Both the position numbers and the translations under genes were made by a program. A stretch of 64,000 bases of DNA from Zunongwangia endophytica (GTDB lineage Bacteria > Bacteroidota > Bacteroidia > Flavobacteriales > Flavobacteriaceae). Positions 9,032 to 18,589 of this stretch are shown here, piece by piece; within the stretch, counting starts at the first letter, position 1; every line of letters starts with the position of its first letter. Below the pieces are notes generated by a model. It was not told the origin of the DNA, did no database searches, and saw only the letters and a list, made by a program, of their open reading frames with translations. The stretch is from positions 1,240,001 through 1,304,000 of the forward strand of contig NZ_JAUFPZ010000002.1 in NCBI RefSeq assembly GCF_030409505.1, written 5' to 3'.

Positions 9032-9884
9032 TTTTCTTTACTAGCTGAATATTCCTTCGTCCACCGTTTTCTTTTATTTCAATAGTAAGCTGCCAATTTT
9101 TAGGTATAGTAAATTTTGGAACCATAAGAATGAAATTAAACTCATCTCCTTTATAAATAATTTCAGGAACCTGAAGTTTGTAATCGATTGGCAAAAGCTG
9201 ACGCTGCATTGATTTTCGCTTACCCTGTTTCTTGGTTTGGAGTGAAATTGTAATTTCTCCAGGTCTAAAACTAACCTCAGATCTATTGCTCAAATTTATT
9301 TTTATAAAAGCTTTCTCATTGAAATATTGAACTGTATATAATTTCATGCGCATGCCATCTTTATGAGTTCTTTTCATCACTTTCAGATCACGATCTAAAA
9401 GATATCTAGCAAATTTTTTGAACGCTTTCAAAGAATCGTAAGATGCTATTTGCAGATTACTTAATGAGTTCGTTGCAGTCAAGGTATCCTTTAGCTTAAA
9501 AATAGCATCATCGAGGGTAAAAAAATAGTTCAGGGTCGAGAGTGTCGACTGATATTGTAGCAAAAAGGAATATACATTTTGATCCTGATCAATCACCAGT
9601 AGATTACTTGATTTTCCGGGAGTAGCTTTTAAAACCCCAAATTGCTGAGGATAGTCTTTATTATACGTAAAGCTCATTTGCGAAGCGCCGGTAATAGCTT
9701 GTTGTATTGGCTTTGGAAAGAATAGTGCAACCTGCATCTGCTCATTGGCATATAAGGTATCCAGACTTTTCTTTTGAGCAATTCCAATATACGATGCTGG
9801 AATCATAAGAAGTAAGAAACAGAAACGACTATAGCGACAGGACACATGGAAAGATGGATAGAAAAAAGAATAAGAAAATTTCAT
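9021..9884 (-). CDS. traN: conjugative transposon protein TraN (DUF4138)
   Basis: The 287-residue protein resembles the TraN/DUF4138 family of Bacteroidetes conjugative elements. It has an N-terminal signal/membrane stretch (about 18-36), a VALFFPKPIQQAI segment, and a C-terminal half with VPEIIYKGDEFNFILMVPKF and a basic end. Members are periplasmic or outer-membrane parts of the mating-pair apparatus, working with TraM. It is the last gene of the minus-strand tra operon, 19 bases after traM. Two decayed paralogous copies lie on the plus strand at about 49.3-50.8 kb, evidence of a second, degraded element. Confidence 0.85.
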   Translation of the reverse strand: MKFSYSFFYPSFHVSCRYSRFCFLLLMIPASYIGIAQKKSLDTLYANEQMQVALFFPKPIQQAITGASQMSFTYNKDYPQQFGVLKATPGKSSNLLVIDQDQNVYSFLLQYQSTLSTLNYFFTLDDAIFKLKDTLTATNSLSNLQIASYDSLKAFKKFARYLLDRDLKVMKRTHKDGMRMKLYTVQYFNEKAFIKINLSNRSEVSFRPGEITISLQTKKQGKRKSMQRQLLPIDYKLQVPEIIYKGDEFNFILMVPKFTIPKNWQLTIEIKENGGRRNIQLVKKKAL

Positions 9885-9903
9885 GATTGTAAATATTTGA
9901 AGA

Positions 9904-10884
9904 TTATGGTTTTAAAAACAGTCGATAATGATTTGCGATGGTCACTTTAATATTGCGATTATGCTTACGGAAAAGATTTTTCAGCCCACCCACCTGAGGT
10001 ACGGAAGGGATATTAATATCCTGAATAACATCATCTAATATTTCGCGAGAAGCTTCCGCTCGAAAGTTGTTGACTACATAAATTCCTTCATTACCATCCT
10101 GCAGGTCATAAGCGCTCAAGCTTACAGGATCCCCCTTTATATTGGTAATCCTAAGGAAAACCCGGTTTGGACCTAAACTCACAAATCCATAAATTGGCGT
10201 GAATGCAGGATACACGTTCCCTTTAAATTGAATTTCCCGGAGCAGGTAAAGTTCTACTCTTGAATTGGATTGCACCTTTTGCGTTTTGGAAACCGCTACA
10301 GGTATAGGTGAAATCATCGTATTCTCTGCGATATGAGTATTCACATGATTATAACTAAACAAAGCTTCCTGACGAAGCCTGATTTCCTGTTGCCTTGATT
10401 TTGATATAGCACTAGAATCGGTGTCACTTTTAAGCCTTTTTTCCAAGGATACATTTCCAGTTGCTGTAGAAGGAATCTCTACAGCACTTAATGTATCTTC
10501 AGCTTGCTCTTGAAAACTCCAGGAATCCATAGTCCAACCTTGCTGATTTCGCATTTCTTCATTGGAATAGATATTATCTTTCTGCTGCTGCGCATGAATG
10601 GTAGTTTCATAAGGCAAAGAATCCGAAGTCTCCTCAATCTCGTCATATAGACTTGGTACGGTGGATGGTTTCTTTTCTTTGAGTTGATCCACTGCTTCTC
10701 TTCTGGAATCAAAGCCGTTTTCTGGATCTTTTAGCGCTGGTATATTAGGATTTTTTGGCACATTCTCTATAGTTCGTTCTTCTGTATCCTCGGTCCAAAC
10801 CAACACCGTATAGGCGAGGGTAAATAATAAAATACAAAGCAGTACCGATCCAAATACAATGGTCTTTTTATCAAGTTTTATCAT
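9904..10884 (-). CDS. traM: conjugative transposon protein TraM
   Basis: The 326-residue protein has one N-terminal membrane helix (about 9-29), a long polar, Ser/Glu/Gln-rich linker (about 35-190) and a compact C-terminal domain with FKGNVYPAFTPIYGFVSLG. This is the layout of TraM, the VirB10-like scaffold of CTnDOT-type transfer systems that spans the envelope. It sits between traK (18-base gap) and traN (19-base gap). No TraL gene lies between TraK and TraM, unlike CTnDOT, a variation or loss in this element. Confidence 0.87.
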   Translation of the reverse strand: MIKLDKKTIVFGSVLLCILLFTLAYTVLVWTEDTEERTIENVPKNPNIPALKDPENGFDSRREAVDQLKEKKPSTVPSLYDEIEETSDSLPYETTIHAQQQKDNIYSNEEMRNQQGWTMDSWSFQEQAEDTLSAVEIPSTATGNVSLEKRLKSDTDSSAISKSRQQEIRLRQEALFSYNHVNTHIAENTMISPIPVAVSKTQKVQSNSRVELYLLREIQFKGNVYPAFTPIYGFVSLGPNRVFLRITNIKGDPVSLSAYDLQDGNEGIYVVNNFRAEASREILDDVIQDINIPSVPQVGGLKNLFRKHNRNIKVTIANHYRLFLKP

Positions 10885-10902
10885 GGCAAACGATTTATAG
10901 TC

Positions 10903-11535
10903 TTATTCATTTTCAGTATCCGTTCTTTTCTGTAATCGGTTTTCGTAGAAATCTGTGATCATAAGACCATGAGGATTTCTGGGAAAACTTCGTTTTACTG
11001 GCAACAATTTGCCCGAGGTCATAAGGACATAGTGCTCTTTTACATTTCCGCGGTGAATACTAAAAAACACCTGAGTACGGAAAGGATATGGAGACTGCTT
11101 AGAATCCAAAGTAGATTTTATACTATCCACCTTTTGCACCAGTGCGTATTGCAGGATACGATTATAAACGCCATCGGCTTTTTTCTGTCGATACACTTCA
11201 TCTACGGAAGAATTACCGAGCCATAATGCTTTTTCGAGTTGATCCTCATAGGTGTCCGGAGTCAGACCATAAAAAGCATAATGAAATCGCTCCAGATGTG
11301 CTTTAGCTTCAATTTCCAACTGGTTGCTTCGTTCTTGCCAAATCAGCGGAATGACCTGTCCACTTTCAGTAACTGCAAAGGCATTATGAAGTGCTTCCTG
11401 GTGCATTTTATAAATCAAAAAACCGGAAAGGATGCAAGCCGTAAATGCACCGATACTTACGCAAATACTAACCAGTCGATTGATACGCAATACGGAGTAT
11501 ATATTTTGATACGAAGATTTTTTTGTATAGTTCAT
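10903..11535 (-). CDS. traK: conjugative transposon protein TraK (VirB8-like)
   Basis: The 210-residue protein has a short cytoplasmic N-terminus, one membrane helix (about 22-43) and a periplasmic domain. Size, topology and position after traJ match TraK of CTnDOT-type elements, related to VirB8. Features such as SVDEVYRQKKADGVYNRILQ and the VFFSIHRGNVKEHYV stretch fit the family. It lies 22 bases after the traJ stop in the same operon. Function is inferred from family and context: an inner-membrane scaffold for the mating apparatus. Confidence 0.85.
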   Translation of the reverse strand: MNYTKKSSYQNIYSVLRINRLVSICVSIGAFTACILSGFLIYKMHQEALHNAFAVTESGQVIPLIWQERSNQLEIEAKAHLERFHYAFYGLTPDTYEDQLEKALWLGNSSVDEVYRQKKADGVYNRILQYALVQKVDSIKSTLDSKQSPYPFRTQVFFSIHRGNVKEHYVLMTSGKLLPVKRSFPRNPHGLMITDFYENRLQKRTDTENE

Positions 11536-11557
11536 TACAATAAAAATTAAAGAGTTA

Positions 11558-12433
11558 TCAGGCTGTAAATAAGCGCATGGTAAAAGAGGTCGCTCTTTTA
11601 TAGAGTTTAAATTTGATTAAGACAATAAAGGCAACTGATGCTGCTTCGATGAGTCTTTTTATGATTACATTATCGGGCACGGTTCCCAGCAGGTATTCAA
11701 AAAAATCCTGATTGATAGCCAGATACAGGGTATTGATAAAAATATTGACTAAGAAAAATGCAGGCACGAGCATATAGACTGCAATATATAAGCGGAAAAA
11801 TGTATACGCCATTCCTCGGAATTTTTCAAATACGCACAGACTAATAATAAGCGGGAAAAAGACCTGAAGCAGCCCAAGAATGAAAAAGCGTTCTGCCAAG
11901 AAAAGCGGATAAATAAAAAGATCCAATATCCATAAAAACACTCCGGTTATAAAGGACAGCATCTGCAGCGCAAAAAACGGACTTACAAGAGCTTCATAAA
12001 TCGCGGTCATGGCCTTAGTCATGGCATCGAAGGCGCCAATCTCTTCTTCCATTTGGACTTCCTGCAATTGCAGGGGCACCAGTGCCGGAGTCGTCTCCAA
12101 AAATTCTGTTTCTATACTCACCAGCACCCCGTCTAATAAACTAAGGACTTGAGGCGCTACAAAAACCAGGATCACAACACCAAAATTCCTAATTAAATCA
12201 GTAGGTTGTAATCCCCAGGTTGCTCCCTCCTGTTTAGCTGCACCTTCCTGATATTTTTTGAGAAGGTTGACCAGAAATAAAAGCACTGCCAGTGTTTTCA
12301 TACCGGTAAGGGTATAGCTAATCAGGCTGGTTTCTTTAAGGGTTTGAAAAATGCTATCGATATACTCCAGACCTAAATTCATAATGGGAAGCAGATTAAA
12401 ATGTTGAACAAAAAGCAATAGGTTTGCAATCAT
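11558..12433 (-). CDS. traJ: conjugative transposon protein TraJ (polytopic, VirB6-like)
   Basis: The 291-residue protein has about six hydrophobic segments (near 32-58, 82-108, 145-175, 180-200, 208-232 and 262-276) and little soluble sequence. This fits TraJ of Bacteroidetes conjugative transposons, the polytopic inner-membrane channel subunit. Its start codon overlaps the stop of the preceding TraI-like gene by one base (12433), suggesting translational coupling. Confidence 0.83.
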   Translation of the reverse strand: MIANLLLFVQHFNLLPIMNLGLEYIDSIFQTLKETSLISYTLTGMKTLAVLLFLVNLLKKYQEGAAKQEGATWGLQPTDLIRNFGVVILVFVAPQVLSLLDGVLVSIETEFLETTPALVPLQLQEVQMEEEIGAFDAMTKAMTAIYEALVSPFFALQMLSFITGVFLWILDLFIYPLFLAERFFILGLLQVFFPLIISLCVFEKFRGMAYTFFRLYIAVYMLVPAFFLVNIFINTLYLAINQDFFEYLLGTVPDNVIIKRLIEAASVAFIVLIKFKLYKRATSFTMRLFTA

Positions 12434-13110
12434 TAATTCATGGGCACCCTGGTATTCATTATATCCTGAAGTTCTCTAAAAGCGATAATATTTCGATATT
12501 GGCGTAATTGTTGTTTAACCTGAGCAAGTAGTTCACAGGACTTTTGCTCCTTCTTTTGGAGTAATTGTGTGCGATCATTATCGCTCATTTTAAATACGTT
12601 ACTGGAAAGTACCTGATCAATAAAATCCAGATCTTTCAAGGAGAGTTCAATCATGGCCTCAAAATGATCAGAGATACGACGAGCCTCATTGGGATGCATA
12701 TAAGGAGAATCAATAAGCTCCCTAACATCAGTACGTATCGTTTCATACAGTCGTTGATGACTATTGGTAAGTTCACGAACTGCCTGAAGCTGTTGCACTA
12801 CCCGACTGACTTTTTCAATATTTTCCTTTTGCTTCTTTAAAAATTCTACTGTTTTTAAAAGGTTTGAGGTTTGTTTAGCCGACTCGATTAATTGTTTGGC
12901 AAGGCTAAGGAAATTGGTGTTGTCATAAACAGGCATTCCCTGAGAAGAAGCGTTATGCGAGATTAAAAGCATAAGAAGCATTATACCAATGACCAGCATC
13001 GATCGGAAACGAGTGCTGAAATCCGAAGTATTCAAATAAATTGATCGACCAGCACTGCTAAAAATAGGCATATCCTGACGGTCTGTTCTATTTTCAAAAA
13101 GTAAATTCAT
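12433..13110 (-). CDS. conjugal transfer protein, TraI-like (helical, exported)
   Basis: The frame opens at 13143 with a TTG, but the first ATG is at 13110 (MNLLFEN), chosen here. A still later Met at about residue 49 of the open frame is possible. A hydrophobic stretch (MLVIGIMLLMLLI) acts as signal or anchor. The rest is alpha-helical and Lys/Glu-rich, with coiled-coil character (about 70-150, LKTVEFLKKQKENIEKVSRV), and begins GMPVYDNTNF. Such helical proteins lie before TraJ in Bacteroidetes transfer operons and are compared with VirB5. It overlaps traJ by one base. Family identity is moderate; operon membership is firm. Confidence 0.72.
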   Translation of the reverse strand: MNLLFENRTDRQDMPIFSSAGRSIYLNTSDFSTRFRSMLVIGIMLLMLLISHNASSQGMPVYDNTNFLSLAKQLIESAKQTSNLLKTVEFLKKQKENIEKVSRVVQQLQAVRELTNSHQRLYETIRTDVRELIDSPYMHPNEARRISDHFEAMIELSLKDLDFIDQVLSSNVFKMSDNDRTQLLQKKEQKSCELLAQVKQQLRQYRNIIAFRELQDIMNTRVPMN

Positions 13111-13233
13111 GACATATAAGATTTTAAAAGATTCATAATACAAGCAATAGGTTGTTCAAAAAAGACGTGGAGTTCGTCATCACTATCAAACAAGGGATGC
13201 TATGAATCGAGTGATGTGATGTAGTTGCTCTAA

Positions 13234-15636
13234 TTAAGATGAAGGCTTTGATAAAAACTGAGTGATGGCCTTTTCCATATTTCCTAACTTTCGATACGCT
13301 CTTAAGATTTCCTCATTCTCTTTCCCATCGGTCAGATAGGCTGCATAAGCCTCGGGAGGCACTTCTAATCGATAAACATTACTTTGTCTTCCTATTTTGA
13401 TAAAGACCTCCGTATATTTTTGCTTGCCGCTTAGCTTATTAGTAATCGATTTTAGCTGGTTATGATCATGAGATGATAATTTCAATCGGGATACCAATTC
13501 CTCATAGCCTTTCTCATTACGCAAGCTGTAAATGACCTGAGTATTCTCCAGAATACTAGCCGCGGTACTATTATGAGGAAGCTGATTTATAGACTGTAGA
13601 ATTATACCAATAGCTCCATTTTGCTTACGTATAGCCTGATAATAGAACTCTACACTCTCTAGTACATTAGGAAACTTTAATTGTTTAGCAAACTCATCAA
13701 ACAGTATAATCCCTTTTTCTTCTCGCTTGCTCCATATCGAGCGCTGCACTGCTGTTTTAATAAGTTTTAGCATCACCGCCAAAATCTCTTTGTTATCTCT
13801 AACTTCATCGAGTTCAAAAATAATCAGGCGTTTATCTTCCAATCGGTACTCCTTTTTTCCCGGCTGAAATAAATAACTATAAATCCCATCCCCAACATAC
13901 TCTGAGAGAATATGCAAAAATCGGTTACGATCAAGAAAAGTTTCTTTATCAGCTGATTTAGTTATTTCATCAGTAACATTCTTCTCTCCCATGTGAATCA
14001 GAAAATTATAAAAGGCGTACATGTTATAGGGAGCGGGACTATTCTTATAATACCTCCTTAGCCAGTTTTTTAGTGTTACACTTTGCGCTTTAGAATTGGT
14101 ATCAAAAGCCGTTAGTTCCAGTAGGAATACACTTAGTTCTTCCAATAGTTCTGGTGACGGATTCCCATCATCACAATAAAAAGGATTAATTCCGAGAGAT
14201 TTTCCGGGCTCAAAACGTAAGATCAGATGCTCCTTCGGATATAATTGGGCAAATTTTGAATAGGAACCTCCCAGATCAATAATCACCAACCGGATCTGTT
14301 CTTCAAAATACTGACGAAGTATATTATTCGCTAAAAAAGATTTCCCCTCTCCTGTTGGCGCAAAAATCGCAAAGTTTCTAGCTTTAATTCGGTTTTTAGC
14401 CTCGTCCCAAACATCCTTTTTAACCGGTAGGTTATACTGCCGATCATTAAAGATGATGCCGGTAGTATCGGACTGATAATTTCCGGTATGAAGCCAGAGA
14501 CAGAGGGCATGTTTCAGATCTGTAACGTAGGTATCACTGGCTCCAAAGTTAGAGGTAAAACCAAAGTAACTATTCAGCACGTAATGTGGAAGCGCCTGAC
14601 CTGAGGGCAGATAAGGTCGAATATCCAACTGCTTACATTCCGCCATTAATTTCCCGGTGATCTCCTTAAGATGCTCTTTATGCTCATGCCAAAAAATAAC
14701 ATTAAATTGACCGCGTACCAATCGAGATTGCTCATCACGCACAATAGTATCGAGCACGGCTTCCAGTTTCTCACAGGTAATCACATTCTGGGAGCTAAAA
14801 TTAGCACTCTTCTTTAAGGATTCTATGCGCTTTTCTAATGCTCGTTGCCATTTTTTAGAGTCCTCAATAATCAGCAATTGATTGACCATATGATGTTCAT
14901 AAAGCTGTAATCCAAAGCCATCGATAAACCCCTGATAAAAATTAAAATCATCAGCCGTAAATGTCGCATGTGGGCGAGAACTTTTAAGCTCATCCTGAAA
15001 GCTGGATTCATGCTGGAATACCAGAGATTGAAAGTACTGATTCCCTAATTGAAGTGCATTAGAGCCGATTTGGATATCAGTATCATAATCAGCTACAAAG
15101 CCATTCCAAAAATCCTTACTAAAAGCTGTTATTTCCTGAGCGGTCATTCGATGTACTTTTAATTTTCCGGATTGATTTAAATAGGCTACGACATCGATGA
15201 CATGGCGTTCAAAATGTTTCCATTCCTGATTGGATTGATCCACTTTAGCTTTAGACAATGCAGCAAAAGGATTTCGATATTTTGAACCGGCCAGTTTATT
15301 GTTTTTAGGCAGACTAAAAAAAAGCAAACATTGGTGATCCAGATGTTCCCTTCCTTTAAAATAATTATGGGTTGCCTGCTGCAAAAAACTTTTCGTTGGA
15401 AGATCTTTTGCTTGATAAGCTTTTTTTAAATACACATCCTGTTTATGAATATAAGTACCTACCGGCAAACTTTTAATCGCTTGAAACCAACTAGAGTGTA
15501 ACTGATCAAAATCATTTTCAGACAGCGAATAAACCTCTGGCAAATGCACCCGATAAGCCAGACAAAAATTACCATTTGCAAAAAATACAGTATTGTTCTG
15601 TACATCCGCAATAGGGGGATATTTATAGAGATTCAT
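13234..15636 (-). CDS. traG: TraG-type conjugation ATPase (VirB4-like)
   Basis: This large ATPase energises type IV secretion in CTnDOT-type transfer. The frame is open to 15681, but ATG 15636 (MNLYKYPPIADVQNN) matches the family N-terminus and overlaps the traF stop by 14 bases, so it was chosen. From that start, Walker A APTGEGKSF has Lys432 and Walker B IILFDEF has Asp647. An arginine-rich C-terminal motor portion follows. The N-terminal part (1-400) is the VirB4-type region. Product about 800 residues, full length for the family. Followed by a gap of about 120 bases before the TraI-like gene. Confidence 0.9.
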   Translation of the reverse strand: MNLYKYPPIADVQNNTVFFANGNFCLAYRVHLPEVYSLSENDFDQLHSSWFQAIKSLPVGTYIHKQDVYLKKAYQAKDLPTKSFLQQATHNYFKGREHLDHQCLLFFSLPKNNKLAGSKYRNPFAALSKAKVDQSNQEWKHFERHVIDVVAYLNQSGKLKVHRMTAQEITAFSKDFWNGFVADYDTDIQIGSNALQLGNQYFQSLVFQHESSFQDELKSSRPHATFTADDFNFYQGFIDGFGLQLYEHHMVNQLLIIEDSKKWQRALEKRIESLKKSANFSSQNVITCEKLEAVLDTIVRDEQSRLVRGQFNVIFWHEHKEHLKEITGKLMAECKQLDIRPYLPSGQALPHYVLNSYFGFTSNFGASDTYVTDLKHALCLWLHTGNYQSDTTGIIFNDRQYNLPVKKDVWDEAKNRIKARNFAIFAPTGEGKSFLANNILRQYFEEQIRLVIIDLGGSYSKFAQLYPKEHLILRFEPGKSLGINPFYCDDGNPSPELLEELSVFLLELTAFDTNSKAQSVTLKNWLRRYYKNSPAPYNMYAFYNFLIHMGEKNVTDEITKSADKETFLDRNRFLHILSEYVGDGIYSYLFQPGKKEYRLEDKRLIIFELDEVRDNKEILAVMLKLIKTAVQRSIWSKREEKGIILFDEFAKQLKFPNVLESVEFYYQAIRKQNGAIGIILQSINQLPHNSTAASILENTQVIYSLRNEKGYEELVSRLKLSSHDHNQLKSITNKLSGKQKYTEVFIKIGRQSNVYRLEVPPEAYAAYLTDGKENEEILRAYRKLGNMEKAITQFLSKPSS

Positions 15637-15925
15637 AAGGCTCGATAAGTTTTTGATGAAACACCGTAATTTGTTTGGCACTCACATGCTTAGGAAATAC
15701 GCGAAAAAACTGCAAGTGGGCCATGAGTTTCTTGAGGTTCATTAAAATCAGGTACAGCAGGATATTGCTACTGCACCCAATAATCAGCGCCATCCATCCA
15801 AAAGCAAAAATAATGACCAGTAAGCCAATAATTACGGCGATCATTTGCACGGCAAAAAGATAGACGGTAAGTCCAAAGATTAATGCTTCCTTTCGAATAT
15901 CACGGTATGGTATATATTTTTTCAT
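15623..15925 (-). CDS. traF: conjugative transposon protein TraF (DUF4133-like)
   Basis: The 100-residue membrane protein has two adjacent hydrophobic segments (about 13-36 and 38-60) and a basic C-terminal half. This is the TraF/DUF4133 pattern, related to VirB3, that always sits between TraE and TraG. It begins at the last base of the traE stop (15925) and its end overlaps the traG start, so traE-F-G are translationally coupled. Confidence 0.85.
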   Translation of the reverse strand: MKKYIPYRDIRKEALIFGLTVYLFAVQMIAVIIGLLVIIFAFGWMALIIGCSSNILLYLILMNLKKLMAHLQFFRVFPKHVSAKQITVFHQKLIEPYESL

Positions 15926-16218
15926 TATACTGCCATACTAATCAGATATGTAAAAATGCCCACTACGGCACCAGTAATCAGCACGAAGACTAGTACCCGG
16001 CTAATTCCTTTTTTGAGATCAGCATTTTCCCCAAAGAAGTGTCCAGCATTGAATAGAAAACCTACCAGAAAGATGACCCCAAGAAGAATGGGAAAAATCG
16101 CTCGGATCGTATCTGAAATCTCCGCTACAGAATCTTCAATACCTCCGATTTGAGCAGAAGCCGATGATGTAAAAAGCAAGCTAAAAATAATAGCGCTAAA
16201 GGATAGTAATTTTTTCAT
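15925..16218 (-). CDS. traE: conjugative transposon protein TraE (DUF4134-like, VirB2-like pilin)
   Basis: The 97-residue protein has a signal sequence (about 1-22, ending SSASAQ) and two transmembrane segments (about 39-60 and 73-95). This is the architecture of TraE/DUF4134, a VirB2-like small subunit. It is the first visible gene of the minus-strand tra operon. traA-D, which normally precede traE, are not upstream; instead there is a gap and then an opposite-strand gene. Confidence 0.85.
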   Translation of the reverse strand: MKKLLSFSAIIFSLLFTSSASAQIGGIEDSVAEISDTIRAIFPILLGVIFLVGFLFNAGHFFGENADLKKGISRVLVFVLITGAVVGIFTYLISMAV

Positions 16219-16597
16219 GAGTACAAGGTTTTAGGTTAAACAATAATTCATAAATGATTTACTGATCTTAAGCTACCAAAAGCCAACACTCAAAACATAA
16301 TACCTTATAAATCTGTGAATAACATATTTTTCAATGGTATTTGAATAGAAATAATGGCAATGAAATACAAATTATAGCTCACCAAACAAAAATTTTGTTG
16401 ATAACTAAAAATCATAGAATTGTAATCCAATCACAAAACGTCAAATTTGCTTTTTAAAGCAGAAAAAAACTTCGATAAGTCTTTAAAAACAAACCATTTA
16501 ATTAGTAAAAAACATCCTTTTACAGCTCACATGAATTTTAACTTTTAGAGATAAAATTTTTCTTCCTACAATTAAATTCCTAATCTGAGTAGGTATG
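16219..16597. other. AT-rich intergenic region upstream of the tra operon
   Basis: No gene is seen. This 379-base AT-rich stretch must hold the traE promoter on the minus strand, but no clear TAnnTTTG box with a good partner was found on inspection. A loose inverted element TTTGCTTTTTAAAGCAGAAA (about 16447-16466) is present. Confidence 0.4.
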
Positions 16598-17253
16598 ATG
16601 ACTTCCCATTCAATAATTCCAATATCTGGCTTTTTACTACTCATGATTCTTTATATACATATGCACGCCAAAATAGTAAAACGACACGTTTAGAGGCTAA
16701 AAAGTTAGTTTCTAACAGCGACGAAAATCATCAATTACTGAAATTAGACAATCAACGTTTTTTACTAAATGTGTATCCTGAACCTACTAGTCATCTTTAT
16801 GCCATAAGCGATAATGGAAGCATTCAGGAAACAGCAGAACAAATTAATTATTCTTATGCTTCCGCCTATTCTGATACGAAAACTATACCCCCACAAGGAA
16901 ATGTGATGGTTAATATTTCCAAAAATGCAGTTTATTCTTCTGATCATTTCGAGGTATTTGCCACATTTGGAGAGCCCGTATTCCCTACCGGTCTAAGTCG
17001 AAACGGCAAAGTGATTTGTGGAAGCAATAATAATCCAGAATGGTTTCCAAATAAAGAATCAGCACATGAGAAGGTAGCCAAAATTTACAACTGGCAAACC
17101 AAAACATTATCCAGCATTTCAACACAGGGATATCCTATGCTCATTTTTGAAAGTAATAGAAAAGGTATTATAAGCTTATCAGCGGGAATGAAACTAGATA
17201 AATTAAGCACAGGAGTTCCAAAGCCAGATTTATTCTTTGAACGGATAAAATAG
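16598..17253 (+). pseudogene. unknown exported protein with an N-terminal frameshift
   Basis: The long open part (from GTG 16771 to 17253) encodes about 160 residues of unrecognised sequence with motifs such as TFGEPVFPTGLSRNG. The frame continues open upstream of 16771 without a start. A hydrophobic, signal-like N-terminus starting at ATG 16598 (MTSHSIIPISGFLLLMI) lies in another frame. One missing base near 16670-16690, inside an A-rich run, would join them. It may be a real frameshift or a read error. It lies alone, plus strand, between the tra operon and the replication genes. Confidence 0.5.
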
Positions 17254-17265
17254 GCTACAGAAAAA

Positions 17266-17928
17266 TCACTTCCGCTTATCTGAACTCTTGTCATCAAAAG
17301 CTATCAGATTAAAGAGCTCCCGCATTCGGCTACGCACCCGATTGCCATATCGTTCTTCAAGTTCTGCTGCGTTAAGGTTCGTTGTGGCATATGTTCTTAA
17401 ACGTCCTTTTGTATGTATAAAAAGCTCATATCTGGAAAGTAACACCTCCCCCATCACGTTAGCATCTTTTCCATAAAATCGCCCATACGGTTCAAGTCCC
17501 AGATCATCAAAACAAAAACTTCCTGAATCCCCGTACTCTTGTACCGTTTTAAAACCCAAATGATTAAAACTAAACACCACATTTCTTGAGGGAATCATTT
17601 CGTAAGGCATTTTTTTCGGAACAATGTAGCGCAATAATTTCATTAGACTGGTTTTTCCACATCCGACAGGACCACTGAGCAATATTCCTTTTTCAAGGAT
17701 CATATTATAGCGCTTACAGGATTTTTGATCCTTGATAAAATAGGCGCATAGTTTTCGGATCAGGGGACGATCTTTTTTATAGATTTTAAAATCCTCACCG
17801 TATAACGTTTTTCCTTTCACTTCCAAATATTCAAGAATTCTATAAAAATCATAATGTACGGTAGTTCCATCAAAATCACCCAGGCTATAGGTTACGCCAT
17901 TTTCCACAATATTAGAGGGGTTGTCCAT
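17266..17928 (-). CDS. P-loop ATPase, DnaC/helicase-loader-like
   Basis: The 220-residue protein has Walker A LLSGPVGCGKTSLM (about 88-101) and a Walker B-type CFDDLGLEP (about 142-150). A YATTNLNAAELEERYGNRV segment resembles the sensor and arginine region of DnaC/IstB-type AAA+ proteins. Such ATPases accompany replication genes in Bacteroidetes mobile elements and probably load the replicative helicase. It overlaps the upstream gene by 17 bases, so the two are coupled. Function is inferred; helicase loading was not shown for this family here. Confidence 0.75.
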   Translation of the reverse strand: MDNPSNIVENGVTYSLGDFDGTTVHYDFYRILEYLEVKGKTLYGEDFKIYKKDRPLIRKLCAYFIKDQKSCKRYNMILEKGILLSGPVGCGKTSLMKLLRYIVPKKMPYEMIPSRNVVFSFNHLGFKTVQEYGDSGSFCFDDLGLEPYGRFYGKDANVMGEVLLSRYELFIHTKGRLRTYATTNLNAAELEERYGNRVRSRMRELFNLIAFDDKSSDKRK

Positions 17929-18589
17929 AATTTTTATTTTTCGAGATTTTCAAATAATCGGGTTGTTCCTTTTTTTCTTTACGCCAGCGATAATAACGGT
18001 TCATCCATTTTTTGGCCGCCCCTTTCCAATCGGTGATCAAAATCCCTTTGGCTGTTTTCCAATGCTCTTGCTGGTAATAAGCATAGTATTTTTTTGCTTC
18101 TTCCAATGGCCAATTTTGAGTTTTAAAAAACTTAAAAACTTCATTTTTAACAGGGGTAATTGTATTGTTTATGTTTGTTATAGTTTTATGTTTATTATTG
18201 TTTATATAAGGTTCGTCTACTGGTTCATATTTGGGATAGTAGTGATCGGCTACTTGTTCCAATATGGGATCCCTGTGATCTTGTACTGGTTTGCTACTTG
18301 TCCTAAAAGTGAACATCTTCACGCGGCTACCCTGATAAGGATTGTGTGAGGGCATATACTCCAGATAGCCAAAACAATCCAGTTCGCGGATGCAACGATG
18401 ATACCCGGATCTGGAACGAACCTTGGAAGATCGCATCAGCTGTTGCCTATTGATATAGAGTTCTCCCGGGAATCTTGCTGCATTCCATTCCTGAAATAGT
18501 GCCATATAAAGGCTAATATGCGATGGATTTAGACGTTCATCTTCCAAAAACTGCTGGTACACCAGTTGAAGGTGTCGGATATAGTTCAT
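17912..18589 (-). CDS. replication-associated winged-helix protein of the ICE
   Basis: The 225-residue protein begins with a helical HTH-like region (MNYIRHLQLVYQQFLEDER; LMRSSKVRSRSGYHRCIREL) and ends in a basic, tryptophan-rich segment (DWKGAAKKWMNRYYRWRKEK) that resembles the C-terminal part of DnaD-like or phage replisome-organiser proteins. Its 3' end overlaps the ATPase gene and its 5' end overlaps the upstream HTH gene by 4 bases. This three-gene block (HTH, this protein, ATPase) is a common ICE replication/maintenance unit in Bacteroidetes. Confidence 0.62.
   Translation of the reverse strand: MNYIRHLQLVYQQFLEDERLNPSHISLYMALFQEWNAARFPGELYINRQQLMRSSKVRSRSGYHRCIRELDCFGYLEYMPSHNPYQGSRVKMFTFRTSSKPVQDHRDPILEQVADHYYPKYEPVDEPYINNNKHKTITNINNTITPVKNEVFKFFKTQNWPLEEAKKYYAYYQQEHWKTAKGILITDWKGAAKKWMNRYYRWRKEKKEQPDYLKISKNKNYGQPL

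Noticed and set aside
10488..10712. Short minus-strand frame inside traM
   Set aside because: It lies wholly in the traM gene in another frame with no homology signal; a shadow.
17921..18349. 142-residue frame opposite the replication protein
   Set aside because: It is antisense to a gene whose overlaps with neighbours fit a real operon; hydrophobic composition arises from the reverse complement.
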